Source of the DNA: Paraburkholderia monticola
Lineage (GTDB): Bacteria > Pseudomonadota > Gammaproteobacteria > Burkholderiales > Burkholderiaceae
Length of the DNA stretch: 64,000 nucleotides
Direction: 5' to 3'
Assembly: GCF_001580545.1 (NCBI RefSeq)
Contig: NZ_LRBG01000007.1
Coordinates: 62,001-126,000, forward strand
In this document: positions 33,998-42,016 of the stretch, in pieces
Layout: every line of letters begins with the position of its first letter
Numbering within the stretch: position 1 is the stretch's first letter
Position numbers and translations under genes: made by a program
Notes under the pieces: model-generated
The model's input: the letters and a program-made list of their open reading frames with translations, nothing else
Database searches by the model: none
Told to the model about the DNA's origin: nothing

Positions 33998-35338
33998 TTA
34001 CAGCATGCTGCGCGGCCGTTGCATCGTGCCGTCGAAGAAACGCTGCAAACGGAACGCCGACAGATCGAGCGACGGCTCGCCGCCATCGTTCAGTTGCGCA
34101 AGCAGCTTACCGACGATCGGGCCCATCGCGAAGCCATGCCCGCAGAAGCCGGTTGCGATCGTGAGGCCTGGGACCTGCGGCGGCGCATCGATGACCGGAA
34201 TGCCGTCGGGCAACACATCGATGAGTCCGGCCCACGCTTCGACCACCTGCGCATCCCGCAACGCCGGAAACAGCGCGCGCAGCTTTTTTAGCGCGCGCGG
34301 CGCATGGCTCGCGTTCGGCTGCGGCTGCGGATCGCGTGGCGCGAGCACGCGTTCGGCGGCGGCTACGCCGCCCGGCAGGCGCTCGCGCAGATCGCGCAGG
34401 CAGGCGCCGTTCAGATGGAAGCTGAACTTCTCGCGCTGCGTCCACAGTTCCGGCAAGAACCATTTGAGCGCGCGGAAATGGCCGAGCGTCATGTCGACGT
34501 CGACCTGCATGTCGTCGGCGAGATTGATCGCGCCGTTCGCACGCTGGCGGATGCCGAGGCCGTGGCCCCAGAACGTCGACGCGGTGATCGGCGGCAGCGG
34601 GTTGGTACGCATGCAGGTGCCGCGCACCGCCTGCTGCGGCAGTTCGAGACCGAGCGTCCTGAGCAACCGCCAGCTGCTGGCGCCGGCCGCGCAGATGAAG
34701 CGCGGCGTGCGAATCGTGCCGCGCTCGGTCACCACGCCCGCGATCGCGCCGCCCGCACGTTCGACGCCGAGCACGCCGCAGCCCTCGAAAAACAGCGCGC
34801 CGGCACCAGCCGCGCGGGCCGCGAAGGCCGCGGCGACGCGGCGCGGCTCGGCCTGACCATCGCTCGGCGTGTACAGACCGCCTAATGCGGGGCCTTGCAT
34901 GCCGGTCACGACGGCGTCGATCTGCCTGCGATCGAGCGTGCGGGTGTCGAGGCCGTGCTGACGCGCGACCTCGGTCCATTGCTGGAACGAGGCCCAGTCT
35001 TCGTCATGGGTGGCGACATACAGGCATCCACCCTGGCGCCATTCGAGATCGAAGTTCAGCTCGCGCTCGAGCTCTTGCCACAATGGAATGCTCGCCATCA
35101 TCAGCGGCACTTCCGCGGCCTCGCGGCCCTGCTGACGCACGAAGCCCCACGCGCGCGACGACTGCTGCCCGGCGATCCGCGACTTGTCGAGCACCACCAC
35201 CGACAGGCCGCGCCGCGCCAGATAATAAGCGGCCGCGCAGCCCATGATGCCGGCCCCGGCGATCACCACGTCGGCGTGCGTCGGCAACGCCTGGTCGGCG
35301 GGAGTGAAGCTCGAGTGCAGCGGGTAAGTCGTGGTCAT
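33998..35338 (-). CDS. FAD-dependent amino-acid oxidoreductase (DAO family)
   Basis: A 446-aa flavoprotein of PF01266. The N-terminal dinucleotide motif is VVIAGAGIMGCAAAYYLARRG, then a FAD-contact segment (SSRAWGFVRQQGRE). The C-terminal part has WAGLIDVLPDGIPVID and ATGFCGHGFAMGP, typical of D-amino acid dehydrogenase and sarcosine or hydroxyproline oxidase relatives. Electrons would go to oxygen or the respiratory chain. Context with the ketimine reductase suggests oxidation of a D- or cyclic amino acid. It is divergent from hipB. Confidence 0.85.
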   Translation of the reverse strand: MTTTYPLHSSFTPADQALPTHADVVIAGAGIMGCAAAYYLARRGLSVVVLDKSRIAGQQSSRAWGFVRQQGREAAEVPLMMASIPLWQELERELNFDLEWRQGGCLYVATHDEDWASFQQWTEVARQHGLDTRTLDRRQIDAVVTGMQGPALGGLYTPSDGQAEPRRVAAAFAARAAGAGALFFEGCGVLGVERAGGAIAGVVTERGTIRTPRFICAAGASSWRLLRTLGLELPQQAVRGTCMRTNPLPPITASTFWGHGLGIRQRANGAINLADDMQVDVDMTLGHFRALKWFLPELWTQREKFSFHLNGACLRDLRERLPGGVAAAERVLAPRDPQPQPNASHAPRALKKLRALFPALRDAQVVEAWAGLIDVLPDGIPVIDAPPQVPGLTIATGFCGHGFAMGPIVGKLLAQLNDGGEPSLDLSAFRLQRFFDGTMQRPRSML

Positions 35339-35408
35339 CGGATGGGTGGGCGGGCTGAAGAGGTGGGCGTCATCTTCGCAGCCGGCGCGGAAATCTTCAA
35401 ATATCCGT

Positions 35409-35486
35409 CACACGAATATCTGCCCATTATGTGCCACACGAATATTTGACAAATATTCGTCTCACGCATAAATTACATTTATTCGT
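35409..35486. promoter_or_regulatory. hipB operator array with 23-bp palindrome
   Basis: 35438-35460 is a perfect 23-bp palindrome (ACGAATATTTG-A-CAAATATTCGT). The half-site CACACGAATAT also occurs 26 bases upstream at 35409-35419, and a related inverted half TTATTCG lies near 35479-35485. The region is AT-rich, in contrast to its surroundings, and ends 18 bases before hipB. This fits an autoregulatory operator bound by the HipB dimer. The sequence differs from the E. coli TATCC-N8-GGATA sites. Confidence 0.7.
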
Positions 35487-35503
35487 CCCGCAGATAATCC
35501 GCC

Positions 35504-35758
35504 ATGCTCCACCTGATCGCCACGCCTGACCAGCTCGCGCAACTGCTCGCGGCCAGCCGCCACCAGGCCGGCCTCACGCAGGCCGAGGCGGCCGCGCGCG
35601 TCGGCGTTAGCCAGAGCCGCATTTCCACGCTCGAAACCGATGCGAGCGCGCTCACCCTCACGCAGCTGCTGGCGCTGTGCGGCGCCTACGGCCTGCAACT
35701 ACAGTTGCGCGACAGGGATGAGCCGAGCGCCGAGCCGGCGCCGCTCGTCGAGTGGTGA
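35504..35758 (+). CDS. hipB: HipB-like antitoxin, Xre/Cro HTH protein
   Basis: An 84-aa protein that is almost only a helix-turn-helix: LLAASRHQAGLTQAEAAARVGVSQSRISTLE spans residues ~12-45. The remaining tail (QLRDRDEPSAEPAPLVEW) is acidic and Pro-rich. In hip systems this protein binds and silences the kinase and represses the operon. It ends 1 base before the hipA start, the tight pairing expected of an antitoxin-toxin unit. Confidence 0.88.
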   Translation: MLHLIATPDQLAQLLAASRHQAGLTQAEAAARVGVSQSRISTLETDASALTLTQLLALCGAYGLQLQLRDRDEPSAEPAPLVEW

Positions 35759-35759
35759 G

Positions 35760-37100
35760 ATGGCACGGCAAACCGCTCTGAAGGCGTTGTCGGTCTGGGC
35801 CAACGGCGAGCGTATCGGCGTCTGGCGCCTGCCCGCGCGCGGCCCGATGGAATTCGCCTACGACGCCGGCTGGATCGCGTCGCCCGCGGGTCGCCCGCTG
35901 TCGCTGTCGCTGCCGTTCACGCCCGGCAACCTGCCCCACAAGGGGCCGCGGGTGCTCAACTACTTCGACAACCTGCTGCCCGACAGCGACGCGATCCGCA
36001 AACGCATCGCGCAGCGCTACCGCACCGATACGCTCGATGCGTTCGACCTGCTTCAGGCAATCGGCCGCGACTGCGTCGGCGCGGTCCAACTGCTCGCCGA
36101 AGACGACGTGCCGGCCGGAGTCCAGCGCATCGACGGCACGCCGCTGTCCGACGACGACATCGAGCAGCTGCTCGCGCAAACGGTCGGCAGCCCGGCGCTC
36201 GGCGTGCCCGACGAAACCGACGACTTCCGCATCTCGCTCGCCGGCGCCCAGGAGAAAACCGCGCTGCTGTGGCACGACGGCCGTTGGCACCGTCCGCACG
36301 GCGCGACGCCGACCACGCACATCTTCAAGCTGCCGCTCGGGCTGGTCGGCAACCGGCTCGCCGATCTGAGCACATCGGTCGAAAACGAGTGGCTGTGCCT
36401 GCGGATTCTGCGCGCGTTCGGCCTGCCGGTCGCGAACGCCGAAGTGCTCAGTTTCGGCAAGCAACGCGTGCTCGCCGTCGAACGCTTCGACCGGCAGATG
36501 CATTCGAGCGGCACATGGCTGCTGCGTCTGCCGCAGGAAGATTTCTGCCAGGTGTACGGCGTGCCGTCGCATCGCAAGTATGAAAACGAGGGCGGCCCGG
36601 GCGTGCTCGACCTCGCGCGGATTTTGCAGCAATCGGTCGACGCGCGGCAGGACATCGAGACGCTGGTCGCGAGCCAGATCCTGTTCTGGATGCTCGCCGC
36701 GCCGGACGGCCACGCGAAAAACTTCAGCATCCGTCTGCTGGCGGGCGGCCAGTACCGTCTGACGCCGCTCTACGACGTCATGTCGATCTGGCCGGTCGAA
36801 GGCAATGGTCCGAACCAGTGGTCGTGGTACAAGGCGCGGCTCGCGATGGGTCTGTGGTCGCGCAGCAAGCACGATGCGTTTCGCGACGTGCAGCGGCGGC
36901 ACTTCAACGCGATGGCGTTGAAGTGCTCGTACGGGGCCGATGCCGAGCCGCTGATCCAGCGCTTGATCGAACAGACGCCAGGGGTGATCGAGCGGGTATC
37001 GGCGGAGTTGCCCGAGCGCTTTCCGGGCAAGGTCGCGGAGCGGATTTTCAAAGGACTTCAAAATTCGGCGGCCCGGCTCGAGACGATGCCGGCGAGCTGA
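35760..37100 (+). CDS. hipA: HipA-like serine/threonine kinase toxin
   Basis: A 446-aa protein closely similar in layout to E. coli HipA: NYFDNLLPDSDAIRKRI, IGRDCVGAVQLL, DFRISLAGAQEKTALL (S159 equals the autophosphorylated loop serine), TTHIFKLPLG, VERFDR, LLRLPQEDFCQ and the catalytic loop DGHAKNFS (D316). E. coli HipA phosphorylates glutamyl-tRNA synthetase, halts translation and promotes persistence. All kinase elements are intact, so an active toxin is expected. The ATG at 35760 follows the hipB stop directly. Confidence 0.93.
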   Translation: MARQTALKALSVWANGERIGVWRLPARGPMEFAYDAGWIASPAGRPLSLSLPFTPGNLPHKGPRVLNYFDNLLPDSDAIRKRIAQRYRTDTLDAFDLLQAIGRDCVGAVQLLAEDDVPAGVQRIDGTPLSDDDIEQLLAQTVGSPALGVPDETDDFRISLAGAQEKTALLWHDGRWHRPHGATPTTHIFKLPLGLVGNRLADLSTSVENEWLCLRILRAFGLPVANAEVLSFGKQRVLAVERFDRQMHSSGTWLLRLPQEDFCQVYGVPSHRKYENEGGPGVLDLARILQQSVDARQDIETLVASQILFWMLAAPDGHAKNFSIRLLAGGQYRLTPLYDVMSIWPVEGNGPNQWSWYKARLAMGLWSRSKHDAFRDVQRRHFNAMALKCSYGADAEPLIQRLIEQTPGVIERVSAELPERFPGKVAERIFKGLQNSAARLETMPAS

Positions 37101-37471
37101 ATGCGCGCGAGCCCTGACGCCAACCCAAAACTTTCGGACAGGCCTTTTAACGCAACTCTCGCGTGCGTCTTTCCGGGCGTTGCGCGCGTTCGAGTATTTC
37201 CCCCATTCGCGCATTCCCTAGCGTTTCGTCATGATTTCACCGGTAGAATACTTTTGATGCTCAATGCATCAAACGTCGCCGGTACGGCCGTTGCGTCGCT
37301 CGCATCAGCGACCTCGGCACACGGCAGACAAAATCATAAACTGTGAATTTTTTTACGGTACATTGGCTGTCCCCGCGTGGCCGACTGATGCGCATTACAT
37401 GCGCAGGGTTGGTCTGCGCCGGTCGAACGCGCGTCCTCTGTACCTTTTAACCCGGCGGATTTTCACGCAGC
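37101..37471. other. Intergenic region with one hairpin and probable promoter
   Basis: 371 bases without a credible gene, AT-richer than the flanks from about 37200. TTTGATGC at 37253-37260 and GCATCAAA at 37266-37273 form a perfect 8-bp inverted repeat with a 5-base loop. Further A/T-rich sequence near 37330-37370 probably carries the promoter of the HTH-receiver gene. Confidence 0.5.
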
Positions 37472-38326
37472 ATGGCCAACGAAACACACTCACCCGACTC
37501 CATCGCGGTTGCCGAGCGCGTGCGCGAGTTGATGAGCCGGCATGGTATCGGCAAGCGCCAGCAAACCACGGAGCTATGCCGCATCCTCGACCTCAGTTTT
37601 TCCCAGGGGCATCGCAAGCTGCGCGGCAATAGTCCGTGGACGCTGTCGCAGATCAAGAAAGTCGCCGAGGTATTCGACGAACCCGCGGCGCAGTTGTTCG
37701 GCGCGCAGTCGCTCGATCCGGGCGTGGTCGGCGCGATCGCCCAGGAGGCGGTGTTCTGCATCGGCGCGACCGAGATCGCCTGCACCGCGTGGGTCGGCGC
37801 CGCGCTCGAGCCAGGTAGCCGCCCCGAGTTCGTCGCCTATTCGCGGCTCGGTCAATGGCGCGTCGCGCGTCACGACGGCGCGCTGTATCAGAGCGCGTAC
37901 GAAGTTCACAAGATCGAGATCTATCCGCGCCGCGCGGAAACCGACAAGCCGACCATCGCGGTCGTCGACGACGATTGCTCGAGCGCCGACAACCTGCGCG
38001 ACTACCTGGAGCGCAGCGGCTTCGCGGCGGTCGCGATCTACGGGCTCGCGGCCTTCAACGAGCAGTTGCAGACGCAGGTGTTCGACGGCGTGATCATCGA
38101 CTGGCTGTTCGGCGCGCAGACCTCGGCGGCCGCGATTCGCGCGGTGCGTGCGTCGGAGAACCCGGATGCGCCGATCTTCGTGCTGACCGGCGAACTGCTG
38201 ACCGGCAAGGCCAGCGAATCGGAGATCAGCCAGGTGATCCGCGATTTCGACGTCGCGTGCTACGAGAAACCCGCGCGCATGGCGATTCTCGTCGCCGATC
38301 TGTCGAAGCGGCTCAATCGGCCTTGA
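37472..38326 (+). CDS. HTH (BetR-like) - receiver domain protein
   Basis: A 284-aa protein of unusual order. The DNA-binding part is N-terminal (residues ~10-75; ELCRILDLSFSQGHRKLRG and WTLSQIKKVAEVF resemble the BetR-type HTH), then comes a ~70-aa linker domain. The receiver is C-terminal (residues ~165-284), with IAVVDDD as acidic pocket, D210 in GVIIDWLFG as phospho-acceptor, T in VLTGE and K in CYEKPARM. Most response regulators have the reverse order. It is convergent with a hybrid kinase 44 bases away, the likely partner. Confidence 0.82.
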   Translation: MANETHSPDSIAVAERVRELMSRHGIGKRQQTTELCRILDLSFSQGHRKLRGNSPWTLSQIKKVAEVFDEPAAQLFGAQSLDPGVVGAIAQEAVFCIGATEIACTAWVGAALEPGSRPEFVAYSRLGQWRVARHDGALYQSAYEVHKIEIYPRRAETDKPTIAVVDDDCSSADNLRDYLERSGFAAVAIYGLAAFNEQLQTQVFDGVIIDWLFGAQTSAAAIRAVRASENPDAPIFVLTGELLTGKASESEISQVIRDFDVACYEKPARMAILVADLSKRLNRP

Positions 38327-38369
38327 ACCGCCGGTGCGAACGCGCGTCCCGCGCGCCGCATCGCCACCC

Positions 38370-40208
38370 TCACCCCTGATGCCGCGCCGCCAGCGCCCGC
38401 TGCAGGGCGTGTCTCAGATCCTCGTAATGTACCGGCTTTAATAACGCCTCGAAAATCGCCGGCGCGTCAGTTTCCCCCTCCCGCACGACCTCCGGCGCAT
38501 ACGCGCTGACCACGATCACCGGCACGCCCGCCGACGGTCCGCCGCGCGTCTCGAAGTCCTCGAGAAACGTGTAGCCGTCGCGCTCCGGCATGTGCAGATC
38601 GAGCAACACCACGTCGCAGCGGTGCGTGTCGAGCCACGCGAGCGCGTCGTTGGCATTGCCGAGCGCGAACGCGTCGTAGTCCATGTGCGCGACCATTTCG
38701 CTGAGGGACTCGCGGATCAGCCGATTGTCGTCGACGATCAGCACACACGGTCGCGCGCCGCCCGGTTCGGCCTGCGCCTCGACGCCGGCGGGCTCGACGG
38801 TCGCGACCGGCACGACCGGAATCGTCACCGTGAAGGTGGTGCCCTCGCCGACCGTGCTGGCGACATCGACCGTGCCGCCGAACAGCTTCAGCAGCCCCTG
38901 CACGATCGTCAGTCCCATGCCCGCGCCTTCGAAGCGGCGCGTGCGCGACGCATCGAGTTGCGTGAACTCCTCGAAGATCAGCGGAATCTGCGCGGACGGC
39001 ACGCCCGGTCCCGTATCGCTGACGACGAAAATCAGCAGCGCCGGCTGCTGCCGCAGCTCGACACGCACGGTGCCGGTTTCGGTGTAGCGGATCGCGTTGG
39101 TGACGAGATTGTTGACGATCTGCCGGATCCGGTGCGGGTCCGATTCGACCAGCCCGCTCGCGCCGCTCGCCTCGCTGTCGAGCTTGAGCCCGCGTGCCTC
39201 GGCGGACATCGTGTGTTCATCGACGATCGATGCCAGCAGCTCGCGCGGCTCGAAATGCTCGTGCCGCAATTCGAGCTTGCCGGCACCGAGACGCGCGTAA
39301 TCGGTCAGGTCCTTCATCTGCGCTTCGAGATGGCGCGCCGCGGTTTCGAGCCGCTGGATCACCTTGCGGTCGGCCTCCGAGTGATAGTTGAAGCCGAGCA
39401 GCTCGACCGACGACACGATCGCGTGCAACGGCGTGCGCAACTCATGGCCGATCATGCCGAGAAATGCGTCCTTCGCGAGGCTTGCCTCGCGCGCCGCGCG
39501 GCTCGCCTGATGCTCGGCCTCGAGCGCCGCGCGCTGCTGATGCAGCAGCCGCGCGCGGCGTCGGCCATTGAGCACGAGCAGGAGCGTCGCCGCGGCCGAC
39601 AGCAACAGCAGCACCAGACCGCCCGCGAACAGGATGCGGCGCTTGTCGATGAAATCGCGGTTCATCGCCTCGCGGTCGGCGACATCGGCGAACCGCCGCG
39701 ACAGCGCGAGATCGTTGACCTCGCTCCAGTGCTGGCGCAACTGCGCATCGATCCGCGCGGCACGGGCACGGTCGCGCGGCAGCACGTCGATCTCGGGCTG
39801 GATGTCGTCGAGCACGACCTCGAGCGCCTTGATTTCGTCGAGCTGCCGTTGCAGCAGCGCGAGCTGCGCGGAGAGCCGCTGCGTCGAGCCGGCCATCACG
39901 CGCAGCTTCGATTGCAGCAGCTGGAAGCGCAGCAGCAGCCGCTGATAGTCGTCGTCGGCACCGGACTCATACAGCAGCAACTGGTTCTCGAAGCGCGCGT
40001 AAGCGATCTGCAGTTGCGCGGCGTCCCAGTAGAAACCGTCGTAGGTGCCGGTGAGCTGCTCGGTCGCGCGCGGATTCAGCAGGCTCGCATACAGCAGATA
40101 GCCGATCGCGCCGGCCGGCGCCGCGAGCGCCATCAGCCAGATCAGCACGTACAACACGCGCCGCCACGGACGATGCGCTATTTGACGATGAGGGCCTTGA
40201 TCTGCCAT
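38370..40208 (-). CDS. Hybrid sensor histidine kinase
   Basis: A 612-aa inner-membrane protein. TM1 is near residues 15-42, a mostly helical periplasmic region (~45-190) has coiled-coil character, and TM2 is near 193-215. HisKA has H255 in GHELRTPLHAIVS, and HATPase has NNLVTNAIRY and GAGMGLTIVQGL. The C-terminal receiver has D537 in VLLDLHMPERDG. It could pass phosphate from its own receiver to the neighbouring HTH-receiver protein. Its start overlaps the end of the sulfite-oxidase-fold gene by 31 bases, tying the two together. Confidence 0.92.
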   Translation of the reverse strand: MADQGPHRQIAHRPWRRVLYVLIWLMALAAPAGAIGYLLYASLLNPRATEQLTGTYDGFYWDAAQLQIAYARFENQLLLYESGADDDYQRLLLRFQLLQSKLRVMAGSTQRLSAQLALLQRQLDEIKALEVVLDDIQPEIDVLPRDRARAARIDAQLRQHWSEVNDLALSRRFADVADREAMNRDFIDKRRILFAGGLVLLLLSAAATLLLVLNGRRRARLLHQQRAALEAEHQASRAAREASLAKDAFLGMIGHELRTPLHAIVSSVELLGFNYHSEADRKVIQRLETAARHLEAQMKDLTDYARLGAGKLELRHEHFEPRELLASIVDEHTMSAEARGLKLDSEASGASGLVESDPHRIRQIVNNLVTNAIRYTETGTVRVELRQQPALLIFVVSDTGPGVPSAQIPLIFEEFTQLDASRTRRFEGAGMGLTIVQGLLKLFGGTVDVASTVGEGTTFTVTIPVVPVATVEPAGVEAQAEPGGARPCVLIVDDNRLIRESLSEMVAHMDYDAFALGNANDALAWLDTHRCDVVLLDLHMPERDGYTFLEDFETRGGPSAGVPVIVVSAYAPEVVREGETDAPAIFEALLKPVHYEDLRHALQRALAARHQG

Positions 40209-40756
40209 ATAAATTTCGAGTCGCCGAGCGCGCCCTTCAGTTCATCCGGATATGCGTCGCGCGGGTAGATCAGGAATAGCGGCCCGAAATCACTGAGTTT
40301 CAGGCGCTGGCCGTTCATACTGTACGCGACGATCACACCGTAGCGGTCGCAGTCGGACACCGGCACGGTGTAGACGTAGTCGTCGAAGGTGTGGAATTCG
40401 ACTTCGGTGCCGTGCGCGCCGACGACCTTCAGGATGTCGGCGAGCCTCGGGCCGCTGAACGTCGAGCGCGGCGTCCAGGTGGTCGAGGTCGTGATCGGAT
40501 GCACGGGCAGCGCGAGCAGTTGGGCTTCGCTGAAGTGATAGACGTGATGCGCGGCGTCGTTGGTGTTGGCGATCTTGCCCTGCACGTCGAGCGACAGCAC
40601 CGGTATCTGCCGCGAGGGCGGCTGCGCATGCGCGCAACCGACGGCCAGCCCGACGATCAGCGCCATCAGCCCCATCAGCCCCGCCCGCCAGCGCGCCCGC
40701 CACGGAACAGCGCTTGCGCCGGTCGCCTTGCGCAACGTTGCAATCAGGTTGGCCAT
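40178..40756 (-). CDS. Exported sulfite-oxidase-fold (molybdopterin-domain) protein without Mo ligand
   Basis: A ~192-aa protein with an N-terminal hydrophobic segment (LMGLMALIVGLAVGCAHA) that is a signal peptide, possibly of lipoprotein type at the Cys. The mature part follows the oxidoreductase molybdopterin-binding domain: LDVQGKI, a HFSEAQLLALP helix, STFSGPRLADILK (like WxGVPL..LL) and DDYVYTVPVSD. The segment that holds the molybdenum Cys in true enzymes reads TTSTTWTPRSTF here, with no Cys. It may sense a ligand for the overlapping kinase gene and not catalyse. The start at 40756 is tentative. Confidence 0.7.
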   Translation of the reverse strand: MANLIATLRKATGASAVPWRARWRAGLMGLMALIVGLAVGCAHAQPPSRQIPVLSLDVQGKIANTNDAAHHVYHFSEAQLLALPVHPITTSTTWTPRSTFSGPRLADILKVVGAHGTEVEFHTFDDYVYTVPVSDCDRYGVIVAYSMNGQRLKLSDFGPLFLIYPRDAYPDELKGALGDSKFIWQIKALIVK

Positions 40757-41029
40757 TGAATTTTTTATCCGCTTCTTCGATTGATTCGCCGGACTACGGG
40801 CGGCAACACGGCTTGCCGATCTCATTGCACGCGAACTAGCGATCGCACCGCGCCGTGGCGTCGGACGCGCGTCACCCCGACACGCGACCTTTGACCCGCA
40901 TGCATAATATCGCCAAAATCCGCTGACTCAAAAACGGGGACGAGCAGTGTCGCGCCAGTGCGTCAGCCGCGCCGCGCGCATCCCCGCGGACCTTCGCCTT
41001 CCCTCGCGCCACGCGGCGCCTCGATAGTC

Positions 41030-41977
41030 ATGAACAAGCCGGTCCTGCCTCTGACGTACGAACAGCTCGATCACTGGATCGAATCGCTGCAACCCGCGTT
41101 GCTCGCCGAGCGTTTCACGATGGCGCTCGGCATTCTGCGTGGTGGGGCGCCGCTTGCTCTGATGGTGTCGCACGCGGTCGGCGCGCCGGTCGCGTTCCTG
41201 CGCTACGACCGCGAGACGCGCGCGGTCGCCTGGGATTCGACGCTGCCGATTCCGCCCGCGGGCTCGAAAGTGCTGCTGTGCGAGGACATTGCCGGACGCG
41301 GTTTTACGCTTGTCGATTGCATCGCGTTTCTGCAGGCTCAAGGGCTCGAAGTCAGAACGCTGACCGGCGCGGTCGACGACATGAGCCGCACGCAGCCCGA
41401 CTACGCGATCGACGCGCGCGGCTACTTCGCCCTGTTTCCGTGGGAGCGCCAGGCGTACACCGAGCGCTACCGCGACGACTGGGCGCGCGTCGAAGCCGGA
41501 GTCGCACCCGCGATGGCCGACGATCACGAATACGCGGCCTACGCGATCGACCTCGACGGCATCCTGCTACCCGATGTGCCGCTCGCGCGCTACGACGAAG
41601 ACCTCGCCGCCGCACTGGCCGAGCGCGACGCGCTGCTGCCGTTCGAGGTGCTGCCCGGCATCGACCTGCAGCAGGTGCGCACGATCATCACCGGTCGCCC
41701 GGAAATGGATCGCGCGCGCACCGAAGCCTGGCTCGCGCGACACGGCTTCGCGCACCTGCAACTGGTGATGCGCGCGCCCGGCCTGCACGACGACAGCCCC
41801 GCCGGCGCGGCCGCGCACAAGGCGAGCGCGGCGCTGCGCGCGGGCGTTACGCACTTCGTCGAAAGCGATCCGGTGCAGGCGCTGCTGATCGCCCAGCAGG
41901 CGCCGCTCCTGCGCGTGATCTGGTGGGATGCGCTGACGCGCACGGGGATGCTGGTGGGCGCAAGGGCGTGGCGTTGA
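41030..41977 (+). CDS. Phosphoribosyltransferase-HAD phosphatase fusion
   Basis: A ~315-aa cytoplasmic protein with two domains. Residues ~1-160 are a type I phosphoribosyltransferase: GILRGGAPLALMVSH, and the PRPP loop VLLCEDIAGRGFTLVD with Arg where Thr is usual. Residues ~175-315 are a HAD domain with all four motifs: DLDG, TGR, Lys in AAHKASAAL and VESDP. One protein could remove or add a base through PRPP and strip the phosphate, as in nucleotide salvage or repair. The natural substrate is unknown. ATG at 41030 is chosen because the domain starts there. It is convergent with the helicase gene. Confidence 0.8.
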   Translation: MNKPVLPLTYEQLDHWIESLQPALLAERFTMALGILRGGAPLALMVSHAVGAPVAFLRYDRETRAVAWDSTLPIPPAGSKVLLCEDIAGRGFTLVDCIAFLQAQGLEVRTLTGAVDDMSRTQPDYAIDARGYFALFPWERQAYTERYRDDWARVEAGVAPAMADDHEYAAYAIDLDGILLPDVPLARYDEDLAAALAERDALLPFEVLPGIDLQQVRTIITGRPEMDRARTEAWLARHGFAHLQLVMRAPGLHDDSPAGAAAHKASAALRAGVTHFVESDPVQALLIAQQAPLLRVIWWDALTRTGMLVGARAWR

Positions 41978-42016
41978 GCCCAATGCGCCGAGTGGGCGCG
42001 GCGGATCGCCCGCGCC

